Assembly (NCBI GenBank): GCA_017466065.1
Contig: JAFTUV010000010.1
Location: 1-64,000, forward strand
Reading direction: 5' to 3'
DNA from: Bacteroidaceae bacterium
GTDB lineage: Bacteria; Bacteroidota; Bacteroidia; Bacteroidales; Bacteroidaceae
DNA: 64,000 bases
In this document: piece by piece, positions 12,330 to 21,965 of the stretch
Numbering within the stretch: position 1 is the first letter of the stretch
How the letters are laid out: each line of letters starts with the position of its first letter
Made by a program: the position numbers and the translations under genes
The notes under the pieces: generated by a model
What the model saw: only the letters and a program-made list of their open reading frames with translations
Database searches by the model: none
Told to the model about the DNA's origin: nothing

Positions 12330-15300
12330 ATGAAATTTTTTATTTCTCTCTTTTTAATTATATCATCTGTCGCTATCACCATTGATGCGCAAACAGTAAA
12401 AGAAACGACCAACGACGAAGCTGCACGCCGCGCTATGCAGGTGGGACACACAATGCAACAGGAAAGAGTCTATCTGCACTTCGACAACAGCGCCTACTAT
12501 CTGGGCGAAACAATGTGGTTCAAGGCATACGTGAGTTACGGCACCAACGACCGCATCACCACCCCCAGCAAGGTGCTTTACGTGGAACTTGTTGCACCCG
12601 AAGGATATGTTGTAGAGACAAAGAAATACAAGATTGACGAGCGTGGCTGTTGCAACGGAGAATTTGAGCTGAACCCGCTGTTGCTGTCGGGATATTACGA
12701 AGTGCGTGCCTACACCCGATATATGCTCAACTGGGGCAAAGAGGCTGTGTTCAGCCGTGTATTCCCTATTTTCGACAAGGTGAACGGCAACAACTGGGAC
12801 TTCAAGAATATGCTCGACCGCAAACGAGGCTTTGCCCGCAACGGTGAATGGATAAGTGCCGAACAGCCCGACGCCGAACTTAAATTCTACCCCGAAGGAG
12901 GCAACCTTGTAGCCGGGCTCCCCGCAACGGTCGCCTATGAGTTACGTGGGAAAGACGGTGAACCCGCAAACAGCATCATCACCATATATGAAGACGGAAA
13001 AACACTGCTCACCACAAAACCGCAGCATATAGGCAAAGGAAAATTCTCACTCACGCCCAAGAGCGGTGCAAAATACACCGCCACAGCAAGCATAAAGAAC
13101 GAGAGCGGGAAGGAGAAGAATTTTAAATTCAACCTGCCCAAGATGGAAAAAGAGGGTGTCACACTCACCGCAACCGAGAAGGGCGACAGCATTATATTCA
13201 CACTGCGCAACAACGTTGCTGAGGAAGAGGAGATTGCATTCGGCATACTCTACCGCGGTGCCATAGGATATTATAAGAAATTCGCCAACAGCGAAAGAGA
13301 AAAAAGTTTTACAATAGGAGCCGACGAACTGCCCGAAGGAGTGAACAAGGCTATTGTGTTCAAAGGAAAAATTCCTCTTGCCGAGCGTTGCTTCTTTGTA
13401 ATGCACAACACAATGCAGAAGAGCGACCGCAGCACCGTGAAGCTGAATGTAAAAAGCAACAGCCGTAAAGTGGAAGAGCTCACACCCGATGCACACGAAA
13501 AAATAACACTCGACATAAGCCGTGAAGATGGTGAGCCCATCCCCCCGACAGCCGACCTTTCAATCACCGTGAGCGATGCAACCGGCTATGTAGGCACATC
13601 GTGGAGCTATAATATGTACACTTATCTGCTGCTCGGCTCCGAGCTTAAAGGCTACATTCCCGACGCTGCACAATATTTCTCTACCGACAACAAGAACCGC
13701 AAAGAGCAACTCGACCTTCTTATGCTCACCAACGGCTGGACAGCCTACGATTGGAAACAGCTCACAAAAGAGAACCTACGCAACCTTCAACCCATAGAGC
13801 GCGGCATTACCCTCAAAGGCAGTTTCTTCCGCAAGAACCTGTCGAACCTTAAATCGGGAGAGAAGGGAACAAACCTTATACCACAGAAAGACAATCTCAC
13901 CCGCTTCGACATTGCATACGACAATAAGCAGGTGAGCACCACCACCTTCCGCACCGACAGCCTTGGAGAATTCATCATAGAAACAAAAGACTTCTATGGC
14001 AAGAGAATAGCAACCTTGGCACCCCAAACGGCAATGAAGCAGAACGACAATATTAAATACACGTTTGCGCTCGACCGCTACTTCTCACCCGAATTTCGTC
14101 TCTACGACTATTGGGAACGCAACACCGGAAAGCCTGTCGACGAGGATGAGAAACGCGCGATGGACAGTCTCATACAGATAAACCCGTTTGCCTATCTGCT
14201 CTCCTCGGTGGAGGTGGTGAGCAAGGTAAAGGAGAGTGCAAAATCGCGCCCGCCGCACAGCGAAATGCGTTTCGACTTTCTCGACGAATGGGAGTATGCA
14301 CAGGATGTCACATATCTGCGCGACTTCAACACCTACAAGGATAACATTTACCTCGAAGCTGAAAAAGAGATAAAAGAAAATCTATATGAACTTTCGACCG
14401 AAATAAGTTCGGAGGAGTTTATGGACACGTTGAATGAGTTTGGATATATTTCATCCGACATTGTAGCATCGCCATCGGGAATAATAAATATGGGCGGAGT
14501 ACTCGAAAACTTTCAGATGAAATACATCGGCTATATGCGATACTCCGCAATAGGCGACAGCGGGAGCACCTCCAACTTCCCGATTGCAGAAGCCTATCGG
14601 CACTCAATCAATGCAGCCGACATTGTGAGCAGCGCGATGCGTCGCCACAACTACAACTGGGCCTACTGGGTGCAGCTTATGGTAGTACTCGGAGAGTATG
14701 ATTCAAACACAATTCCACGCCCCGACAATGAATATATGCACGGAGCCGGTGACGCCGAGAAGATGATGAACTTCAAGGAATTCATTATACGCAGCGACCT
14801 TAAAACACGCGAGCAGTTCGAGAATACCCTCAACTACTGGACCCCCAAGGCCCGCAAGCTCGACATAATGACTCCCGTGCAGAAATTCTATATGGGCTTT
14901 CTCTCGCAGCACTATGTATCGAACAGAGAGGGCATCGACGGGTTCCCCTCGTCACAGAACTTTATGCGCGATTTAAGTGTAGACATAAAAACCGGACGCT
15001 CAAACCCGTTCAACCCCAACTATGTTGCCTGCTTCATCCCCTACACTGCCGAAGAATCGGAGTCGCGCACGGGCATTATCCCCGACCTTGCCAACAGCTA
15101 CGGCACGGTGCGCTACACGAGCATTCAGGGATACAATGAGAGCAAGCAATTCTATTCGCCCGATTACAGCACCGCAAAGCCCACCGATAGAAGCGACTAC
15201 CGCCGCACTCTCCTGTGGAACCCCACCCTGCAAGCCGGCAGCGACGGCACACTGCAAGTAACCCTGCACAACAGCAGCCACTGCGATGCTATAAGCGTGG

Positions 15301-16238
15301 AGATTACGGGCCGTGACGAACAGACCTATTACAGCAACGACGCTGTCACCGCCACCCGCATCAACCACCACAAAAAGGAGGAGAGGAAAAAGGCCGAAAC
15401 CTCGACCGAAACAACCACCGAGGAGTACACAGCCGAGCCTATGGACCCGGAAATGGAGAAGGCTTGCGAGAAACAGCACAACCTTGCTATGGCCTTTTAC
15501 AACCAGAAACGCTACCGCAACGCCATTATATTGTGGGCCGAACTTGCAAAATACAGCTACACGCCGGCAATGCGCCAGATTGCCCGCTGCTACACCGACG
15601 GCACAGGCGTTGGGAAAAATATTGAGCAGGCCCTCCGCTTCTACGAGGATGCGGCCAAGATCGGTGATGCCGAGAGCCAATATGACCTATACATAATGTA
15701 CAGCGAGGGCATTGGCTGCACAGCCAATGAGCAGACTGCGCAAGATTGGTTGCTACGCGCGAGCAACAACGGCGAGCCGCGTGCTATGGCAACAATGGCC
15801 CGACAGCTTATCGCAAAGAACGGCGATGAGGGCCTTGCCGAGGCTAACCGCCTTATAATCGCCGTGGCCGAGAGCGGTACAGCATACGGATTATATGAAT
15901 ATGCACGCTTCATCGAGCAGTACCCCGACACCCGACAAGCGACCGGCATCGGCATCGGCACCCCCGTCGATTGTATGCGCAAGGCAGCAGAATTGGGATT
16001 GCAGGATGCACAAATTGCCATTATGAACTATGAATATAATGCACAGAACCACGAAGAAGCCTATCGTTGGGCCCGTACACTCTCGCTTGCGGGCCGTCAC
16101 GAGGGTACAAAGTGTATGGCCGACTGCTACCAGCAAGGACTCGGCGTGAAACGCGACAAGAAACTTGCCAAAGACCTCTATCGCACCGCCGCTACCAAGG
16201 GCAACAAAGAGGCTGCCGAGATTTTAAAGGGTTTATAA
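12330..16238 (+). CDS. Large secreted MG2-domain protein with C-terminal Sel1-like repeats
   Basis: A 1302-residue protein with a signal peptide (cut near IDAQ). The segment RVYLHFDNSAYYLGETMWFK is the hallmark of the Bacteroidota MG2 (alpha-2-macroglobulin-like) domain. More beta-sandwich regions follow, including a carboxypeptidase-regulatory-like piece near residues 490-570. The last ~250 residues change to helical Sel1/TPR repeats (ALRFYEDAAKIGDAESQYDL, ARTLSLAGRHEGTKCMADCY). MG2-type proteins of this class are often fused to TonB-dependent plug domains; here a Sel1 array takes the C-terminal position. Probably a periplasmic or outer-membrane scaffold; function unknown. Confidence 0.75.
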   Translation: MKFFISLFLIISSVAITIDAQTVKETTNDEAARRAMQVGHTMQQERVYLHFDNSAYYLGETMWFKAYVSYGTNDRITTPSKVLYVELVAPEGYVVETKKYKIDERGCCNGEFELNPLLLSGYYEVRAYTRYMLNWGKEAVFSRVFPIFDKVNGNNWDFKNMLDRKRGFARNGEWISAEQPDAELKFYPEGGNLVAGLPATVAYELRGKDGEPANSIITIYEDGKTLLTTKPQHIGKGKFSLTPKSGAKYTATASIKNESGKEKNFKFNLPKMEKEGVTLTATEKGDSIIFTLRNNVAEEEEIAFGILYRGAIGYYKKFANSEREKSFTIGADELPEGVNKAIVFKGKIPLAERCFFVMHNTMQKSDRSTVKLNVKSNSRKVEELTPDAHEKITLDISREDGEPIPPTADLSITVSDATGYVGTSWSYNMYTYLLLGSELKGYIPDAAQYFSTDNKNRKEQLDLLMLTNGWTAYDWKQLTKENLRNLQPIERGITLKGSFFRKNLSNLKSGEKGTNLIPQKDNLTRFDIAYDNKQVSTTTFRTDSLGEFIIETKDFYGKRIATLAPQTAMKQNDNIKYTFALDRYFSPEFRLYDYWERNTGKPVDEDEKRAMDSLIQINPFAYLLSSVEVVSKVKESAKSRPPHSEMRFDFLDEWEYAQDVTYLRDFNTYKDNIYLEAEKEIKENLYELSTEISSEEFMDTLNEFGYISSDIVASPSGIINMGGVLENFQMKYIGYMRYSAIGDSGSTSNFPIAEAYRHSINAADIVSSAMRRHNYNWAYWVQLMVVLGEYDSNTIPRPDNEYMHGAGDAEKMMNFKEFIIRSDLKTREQFENTLNYWTPKARKLDIMTPVQKFYMGFLSQHYVSNREGIDGFPSSQNFMRDLSVDIKTGRSNPFNPNYVACFIPYTAEESESRTGIIPDLANSYGTVRYTSIQGYNESKQFYSPDYSTAKPTDRSDYRRTLLWNPTLQAGSDGTLQVTLHNSSHCDAISVEITGRDEQTYYSNDAVTATRINHHKKEERKKAETSTETTTEEYTAEPMDPEMEKACEKQHNLAMAFYNQKRYRNAIILWAELAKYSYTPAMRQIARCYTDGTGVGKNIEQALRFYEDAAKIGDAESQYDLYIMYSEGIGCTANEQTAQDWLLRASNNGEPRAMATMARQLIAKNGDEGLAEANRLIIAVAESGTAYGLYEYARFIEQYPDTRQATGIGIGTPVDCMRKAAELGLQDAQIAIMNYEYNAQNHEEAYRWARTLSLAGRHEGTKCMADCYQQGLGVKRDKKLAKDLYRTAATKGNKEAAEILKGL

Positions 16239-16263
16239 CGCATTATTTCTAAAAGAATTTTCA

Positions 16264-16271
16264 TACATTTG
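16264..16271 (+). promoter_or_regulatory. Possible -7 box before cstA
   Basis: TACATTTG matches TAnnTTTG exactly and lies 48 bp before the cstA start, but no TTTG occurs at the right -33 spacing. Weak support. Confidence 0.4.
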
Positions 16272-16318
16272 CAGAAGCACAAGAAAAACGACACATTCAA
16301 CAAAAAAAACAATTCAGT

Positions 16319-17791
16319 ATGATAACCTTTTTAATATGCCTCTCGGCACTTATTATTGCCTACTTCACATACGGCAAATACCTTGAAAAAGTCTGCGATA
16401 TTAACCCGCAGAACCCGGTACCCTCAAAAACACATTACGATGGCGTGGACTATATGCCTATGCCCCGATGGAAAATTTTTCTCATTCAGTTGCTGAACAT
16501 AGCCGGCCTCGGCCCCATCTTCGGTGCGTTGTTGGGAGCGGCATACGGCCCCGTCGCCTTCCTTTGGATTACACTCGGCGGTATTTTTATGGGTGCAATG
16601 CACGATTTTGTCGCAGGTGTAATATCGCTTAAAAATGCAGGATTGAGCCTCCCCGAAATTATTGGTAAATACTTGGGCAACGGCACCAAGATGTTTATGC
16701 GCATAGCATCGGTGCTGCTTATGGTGCTCGTGGGTGCCGTGTTTATGTCGCAACCGGCCGAACTTATTGCTGCCAACGTATCAATTCCTGCACTCGAAAC
16801 ACCTATTTCGGATACAATGAGCTGGGAGGTATTCACGGCCCTTATGGTAATTTTAGTCTATTACATTCTGGCAACAATATTGCCCATAGACAAGATTATA
16901 GGCCGCTTCTACCCTATCTTCGGAATGGCACTGCTAATTATGGCAGTGGGTATTTTATATGTACTGTTGTTCCACAGCGACCGATACATTATACCCGAAC
17001 TTACCTCACTTGAAAACTGCATAGCCGATGCAAAGAAATTCCCCATCGTGCCAATGCTCTTCACTACCATTGCCTGTGGTGCAATTTCGGGCTTTCACGC
17101 CACACAGTCGCCAATGATGGCACGCTGTATGACAAACGAGAAGCAGAGTCGCTCCATTTTCTACGGCGCAATGATTGCCGAGAGCATCATCGCTCTGCTG
17201 TGGGCAGCCATAGGAATGGCATTCTGGGGCGGTGTCGAGGGGCTCAACAAGGCTATTGCCGAGTATGGTGGCAGTGCCGCGCGTATGGTTAATATAATTT
17301 CCGAAGAGACGCTTGGCAGTTTCATTGCCGTGTTTGTGGTGATAGGAGTTATTGCTTGCGCGATAACATCGGGCGACACCGCGTTCCGTTCGGCACGACT
17401 GATTGTTGCCGATATGTTCAATATTCCGCAGAATGGGCTTATGAAGCGCATTTATGTGTCGCTGCCGCTATTCGTGCTTGGAGTACTCATAATATTCGCA
17501 ATGCCCTTCCAAACTATTTGGAGCTATTTTGCGTGGATGAACCAGACACTCGCCTGCATCACCCTGTGGTGCATCACCGTCTACCTTGCCAAGTACAAGA
17601 AACCGGTGCTCATAGGCCTGTTGCCCGCACTTTTTATGACCTACGTTTGTTCAGCCTACATTTTTATATCACCGATGATGTTCGGTATAGAGAACAGAGT
17701 GCTTGCATATAGCTTGGGCGGTGTAGTCACAGTCGGATTTTCCATTATAGGACTTTTGAAAATGAGAAGCGACAGAAGCCAAGAACAATAA
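16319..17791 (+). CDS. cstA: CstA-family peptide/pyruvate-type transporter
   Basis: A 490-residue polytopic membrane protein with about 12 hydrophobic segments. The family signature is clear: KTHYDGVDYMPMPRW near residue 37, then LLNIAGLGPIFGALLGAAYGP and GAMHDFVAG, and later ISGFHATQSPMMARCM and ITSGDTAFRSARLIVAD. CstA proteins import peptides or pyruvate under carbon limitation. This is the shorter version common in Bacteroidales. It stands between the MG2-Sel1 gene and a GH109 gene, with no obvious operon partner. Confidence 0.88.
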   Translation: MITFLICLSALIIAYFTYGKYLEKVCDINPQNPVPSKTHYDGVDYMPMPRWKIFLIQLLNIAGLGPIFGALLGAAYGPVAFLWITLGGIFMGAMHDFVAGVISLKNAGLSLPEIIGKYLGNGTKMFMRIASVLLMVLVGAVFMSQPAELIAANVSIPALETPISDTMSWEVFTALMVILVYYILATILPIDKIIGRFYPIFGMALLIMAVGILYVLLFHSDRYIIPELTSLENCIADAKKFPIVPMLFTTIACGAISGFHATQSPMMARCMTNEKQSRSIFYGAMIAESIIALLWAAIGMAFWGGVEGLNKAIAEYGGSAARMVNIISEETLGSFIAVFVVIGVIACAITSGDTAFRSARLIVADMFNIPQNGLMKRIYVSLPLFVLGVLIIFAMPFQTIWSYFAWMNQTLACITLWCITVYLAKYKKPVLIGLLPALFMTYVCSAYIFISPMMFGIENRVLAYSLGGVVTVGFSIIGLLKMRSDRSQEQ

Positions 17792-17828
17792 GTTGCTTTG
17801 AGGCGTATAATCATAAAGCTGCTTAAAG

Positions 17829-19061
17829 ATGAATATGGACAAGGAACAATTCGATACACACGCAAATATTGCACAACTGCGTTGCGAGCCAATAGAGGTG
17901 GTGCGCATAGGCATTGTGGGATTGGGTGTGCGTGCCAAGCGTGCAGTAGACCGTATGATGCACATCGAAGGATGCGAAGTTACCGCAATATGTGACCTTG
18001 TGCCGGAAAATATCGAAGAGGCGAAAAAAATAATAACAGAGAGAGGCAAGAGAGAGCCGCTTGTTTTTGGCACCGGGAATGGGTGGAAAGAGCTATGCGG
18101 ACAGCCGGAGGTTGACCTTGTCTATATCTGTACCGACTGGGCGAGTCACGCAAGCATTGCAATATATGCGATGGAGCACAACAAGCACGTTGCCACGGAG
18201 GTTCCCGCCGCCACCACCATTGACGACTGCTGGCGCATAGTAAACACAGCCGAGAAGTTCCGCCGGCACTTTATTATGCTCGAAAATTGCTGTTACGATG
18301 AGTTTGAGCTATGCACTCTGAATATGGCGCAGAAAGGTCTTATGGGCGAAATTATACACGCCGAGGGCTCCTATCTGCACGACCTGCGCGAACGCATTGC
18401 CAGCAACGACGATGGCGGCCGCAAATGGAACAACTGGCAGGTTGAATTTATGAACAGGCACAATGGAAACCCCTACCCCACACACGGGCTGGGCCCCATA
18501 GCTCTTGCAATGGGCATTAACCGCGGCGACAGGATGAAGAGCATTGTATCGTGCTCCTCAAAGAGAGTGGGCGACGAGAACCTGCAAGGCAATATTAACA
18601 GCGCCTTAATAACAACCGAAAAGGGGCACACGATACTTGTGCAGCACTGCATAACCCTGCCGCGCCCTTACAGCCGTTCTTTCCTTGTGAGCGGCACCGA
18701 AGGCTTTGCGCAGAAATACCCCGTACCCCATTTTGCTTTTGCACCCGACTGCGACAACGCACTTATGGGCGAGCAATGCACCACACTGCTGGAACAGCAC
18801 CGCCACCCCTTTGTGGCAATGTACAAAGAGAGAGGCGAGGCTCTCTGCGGCCGTCGCTGGATAGATTATGCGATGGATTGCCGCCTCATACACTGCCTGC
18901 GAAACGGCCTCCCGCTTGATATGAACGTTTATGATGCTGTTCTGTGGAGCAGCCTTGTGGAACTTACCGATATTTCGGCAAGCAACGGCGGTGCTCCCGT
19001 GGAAATTCCCGATTTTACACGCGGTGCTTGGAAAAATGGGAACGGCACAATTTTCTCCTGA
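17829..19061 (+). CDS. GH109-like Gfo/Idh/MocA family glycosidase (alpha-N-acetylgalactosaminidase type)
   Basis: A 410-residue protein. The N-terminal Rossmann fold has IGIVGLGVRAKRAVDRM for NAD binding. It continues with ATEVPAATTIDDCW, ENCCYDEFEL and the GH109 hallmark GNPYPTHGLGPIALAMGINR. GH109 enzymes use bound NAD+ to cleave alpha-N-acetylgalactosamine by transient oxidation. Unlike some GH109 members, no signal peptide is visible, so it is probably cytoplasmic. It starts 38 bp after cstA and may share its transcript. Substrate specificity is not proven by sequence. Confidence 0.82.
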   Translation: MNMDKEQFDTHANIAQLRCEPIEVVRIGIVGLGVRAKRAVDRMMHIEGCEVTAICDLVPENIEEAKKIITERGKREPLVFGTGNGWKELCGQPEVDLVYICTDWASHASIAIYAMEHNKHVATEVPAATTIDDCWRIVNTAEKFRRHFIMLENCCYDEFELCTLNMAQKGLMGEIIHAEGSYLHDLRERIASNDDGGRKWNNWQVEFMNRHNGNPYPTHGLGPIALAMGINRGDRMKSIVSCSSKRVGDENLQGNINSALITTEKGHTILVQHCITLPRPYSRSFLVSGTEGFAQKYPVPHFAFAPDCDNALMGEQCTTLLEQHRHPFVAMYKERGEALCGRRWIDYAMDCRLIHCLRNGLPLDMNVYDAVLWSSLVELTDISASNGGAPVEIPDFTRGAWKNGNGTIFS

Positions 19062-19129
19062 AAAGCAACCATTTGCAGTAAAAAAAACGGCCAATCTTTC
19101 ATATTGGATAGAAAATGGAAGATAAAAAA

Positions 19130-19162
19130 TTTGCAGAAGGTATTTTCACCCGCTTATATTTG
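19130..19162 (+). promoter_or_regulatory. Bacteroidota-type promoter of the TonB-domain gene
   Basis: TTTG at 19130-19133, a 21-bp spacer and TATATTTG at 19155-19162 match the consensus. The coding start lies 31 bp downstream. Confidence 0.75.
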
Positions 19163-19192
19163 CGATAGAGAATTCCTTAAATTGCATCTATT

Positions 19193-20053
19193 ATGAAAAG
19201 AACCACCCTCCACTTGCTGCTCACCTTTGCAATAGGCACATTACTCCCGTTTCACACAACATTTGCCCGCGCACAAGAGAAAGACAAGGTAGAAATTTGC
19301 GAGGTTCAATCATTTGACGACGACGACACTGTTTTTGGGATTGTTGAGGAAATGCCGGAATTTCCCGGAGGGATGCGTGCGCTGATGGATTATCTGAAAA
19401 AGGAAATACACTACCCCAAAAAGTGCTTGAAAGAAGGAATAGAAGGGCGCACCTTCATCAACTTTGTAGTCAGCTCCACCGGCAAGATAAAGAATGTGAA
19501 GGTTACGAAAAGCAGCGGCAACAAAAAACTCGACAAGGAGGCTGTGCGGGTAGTAAAAAAGATGCCACGATGGATTCCCGGCAAACAGAGCGGAAAAAGT
19601 GTGAATGTGAGGTTCACTCTGCCCGTAACATTCAGGCTCGACAATTCCAAGGCCATAAATGAAAAAGCCGGCAAAAGACGGAAAGAGGATAACCCCATAG
19701 TGGGAATATGGCAATTGTGTACCCAAATTGTAGATTGCGAAGGGAAAAACGCCTACAATCCGCTTCCTGCCATAAAAATCATAAATGCCAACAACACATT
19801 CTGCTCGATGTTCCTTTACACCCGCCCCGACAATGGCCGCATTATGCAACGGGGCCGATACAAAATGACAGGCGAGGGCACATATATAGAGAAAATTACC
19901 GAGCACAGACAGAAGAATATGGTGGGCTCAATGTCTATGATGAGTTTCAAATTCATAGACGAGAATAAACTGATTATGGAGGTGGAGTTTGATAACCCCA
20001 ACGCCATAGGGCCAAGAAAAGAATATTGGAAACGACTGCAACCTATTGAATAA
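19193..20053 (+). CDS. Secreted TonB C-terminal-domain protein with lipocalin-like second domain
   Basis: A 286-residue protein with a signal peptide (cut near FARAQ). Residues ~45-145 form a TonB C-terminal domain (MPEFPGGMRALMDYLKKEI, YPKKCLKEGIEGRTFINFVV, VRFTLPVTFRL). After a basic linker, residues ~160-286 start with NPIVGIWQLC and look like a small lipocalin-type domain similar to DUF4488 proteins. It lacks the N-terminal membrane anchor and proline-rich span of a true energy transducer, so it is probably a periplasmic partner rather than a TonB motor. Its stop is only 6 bp from that of the convergent recQ. Confidence 0.7.
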   Translation: MKRTTLHLLLTFAIGTLLPFHTTFARAQEKDKVEICEVQSFDDDDTVFGIVEEMPEFPGGMRALMDYLKKEIHYPKKCLKEGIEGRTFINFVVSSTGKIKNVKVTKSSGNKKLDKEAVRVVKKMPRWIPGKQSGKSVNVRFTLPVTFRLDNSKAINEKAGKRRKEDNPIVGIWQLCTQIVDCEGKNAYNPLPAIKIINANNTFCSMFLYTRPDNGRIMQRGRYKMTGEGTYIEKITEHRQKNMVGSMSMMSFKFIDENKLIMEVEFDNPNAIGPRKEYWKRLQPIE

Positions 20054-20059
20054 CGAGCT

Positions 20060-21958
20060 TTACCCTTTCTTAATCTTACCATCAACAACGACCACCCTCT
20101 CCTCGTCGCACAGTTCGCGCAACACCGCGGCCATACGCGCACGGGTGAGCCCCAGCCTATCAAGCTCGGCAGGGTCGTGTAGCGCACCGTCGGCAAGCAA
20201 CTGCATCACACGCCCGGAATCGGCAGACAAAGGGGCTGTTGGGACATTCCCGGCGGCACGTTTGCTCACGCACACATCGCAATAACCGCAATCGCCGGCG
20301 ACAGTGTCGCCAAAATAGGAGAGCAACACCCTGCTGCGACACTTCTCGTCGCTCACAGCATATTTTATTACGGCATTAAGCCTGTCGGCAAAGACGGCAC
20401 GACGCTCCTCGTACACTTCGGGTGCGAAACGTAAATCCTTCGACAGCACGCGGTGACGGGTAAATGTTATTATAGGGCACTTCTTCGAGGGGGCGTAACG
20501 TATGAGGCGTTTCTGCGACAGCGACACAAAAATCTCATACATACGGTGACGCGACAGCTTTGTCACACGCGACAGATAGCGTTCATCGACAAAGACATAG
20601 TCGCTAAACAGGCCGCTGTAATTACGGAAAAGGGCATTTATGAGCAGTTCATAGTCGGCGGGGAGCCCCTTAAAATGGTACAACGCATTCTTGTCCACAA
20701 TAAAATGCACGCGCGAAGCATACTCCATCTCCTCGACATATTCTATGTAACCCATTCGTGTGAGTATGCGCAGGGCACTGTCGGTGGGCAGCGTGGGCAG
20801 ATGATACATCTTGCAAAAGTCGTTCAATGCAAATTCAAAGGTGCAGTTAAGCCCGTCGTTAAGTGCCATAGTGTAATAGTAGCATATATCGTCGTAAACT
20901 TCGGCGATAAACTCTTTCGACGGGTAGTTGTCGGAGAGGCGGCGAGAAGCCACCTGCTTGTCGATGCGACTGAAAAGAGTAACGGCGTAGGCACGATTGC
21001 CGTCACGCCCCGCACGGCCCGCCTCTTGAAAATAGGCCTCTATGGAGCTTGGCAGGTCGATGTGCAGCACAAGGCGAACATCGGGCTTGTCGATGCCCAT
21101 TCCAAAGGCGTTGGTCGACACCATCACACGCGATTTTCCACTCTTCCAAGCCTCCTCGCGTGCATCCTTCGTTTCGGACGAGAGGCCGGCGTGGTAATAT
21201 TCGGCAGTAACTCCCGATGCAACAAGAAACTCGCACACCTCCTTTGTCTTTTTGCGGTTGAGGGTGTATATTATCGCCGAGCCTTGTATGCGCGAGAGGA
21301 TGTGCAGCAGTTCCTGTAATTTATTTTCTGTGTGACGCACTACATAAACAAGATTCTTGCGCTCGAAACTCATACTGCAACAATTCTCGGCCTTGAATTC
21401 CAACTGTTGCTGTATATCCTTCACCACGGCAGGGGTAGCCGTCGCTGTGAGCGCAAGCACAGGCACTTGCGGGAAAAGAGCCCGCAGTTCCTTTATGCGA
21501 CGGTAGGCCGGCCTGAAATCGTGCCCCCACTGCGAAATGCAGTGTGCCTCGTCGATGGTTATGAGCCTGACGGGAATGTGTTTTACCTTTGTGAGGAACA
21601 GTTCCGAGGATATGCGCTCGGGAGATATATAGAGAAACTTATAGTTGCCGAAAATGCAATTTTCGAGGGCGACGATAATGTCGCTGTTCCTCATACCCGA
21701 ATATATTGCGGTAGCCTTAATGCCACGGCTGCGCAGGTTGGCAACTTGGTCTTTCATAAGTGCAATGAGGGGTGTGACCACTATGCACAGGCCGTCGGTT
21801 GCAAGCGTGGGCACCTGAAAGGTTATGCTCTTGCCACCGCCTGTGGGCATAAGCCCAAGCGTGTCGCGCCCCGCTCCTATGCTCTCGATTATTTCGCGCT
21901 GTATGCCGCGAAAATCGTCGTACCCCCAATACTTTTTAAGAATTTCCCTGTATGTCAT
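20060..21958 (-). CDS. recQ: ATP-dependent DNA helicase RecQ
   Basis: A 632-residue superfamily 2 helicase. Walker A is LMPTGGGKSITFQVP, motif II is TIDEAHCISQWGHDFRPAY, motif VI is QEAGRAGRDGNRA. The C-terminal RQC zinc region is present (CRSRVLLSYFG, then CGYCDVC). A short helical tail stands in place of a clear HRDC domain. RecQ unwinds DNA 3'-5' in recombination repair. It begins 7 nt after recJ, so the two RecF-pathway genes form an operon. Confidence 0.92.
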   Translation of the reverse strand: MTYREILKKYWGYDDFRGIQREIIESIGAGRDTLGLMPTGGGKSITFQVPTLATDGLCIVVTPLIALMKDQVANLRSRGIKATAIYSGMRNSDIIVALENCIFGNYKFLYISPERISSELFLTKVKHIPVRLITIDEAHCISQWGHDFRPAYRRIKELRALFPQVPVLALTATATPAVVKDIQQQLEFKAENCCSMSFERKNLVYVVRHTENKLQELLHILSRIQGSAIIYTLNRKKTKEVCEFLVASGVTAEYYHAGLSSETKDAREEAWKSGKSRVMVSTNAFGMGIDKPDVRLVLHIDLPSSIEAYFQEAGRAGRDGNRAYAVTLFSRIDKQVASRRLSDNYPSKEFIAEVYDDICYYYTMALNDGLNCTFEFALNDFCKMYHLPTLPTDSALRILTRMGYIEYVEEMEYASRVHFIVDKNALYHFKGLPADYELLINALFRNYSGLFSDYVFVDERYLSRVTKLSRHRMYEIFVSLSQKRLIRYAPSKKCPIITFTRHRVLSKDLRFAPEVYEERRAVFADRLNAVIKYAVSDEKCRSRVLLSYFGDTVAGDCGYCDVCVSKRAAGNVPTAPLSADSGRVMQLLADGALHDPAELDRLGLTRARMAAVLRELCDEERVVVVDGKIKKG

Positions 21959-21965
21959 AGAACAG

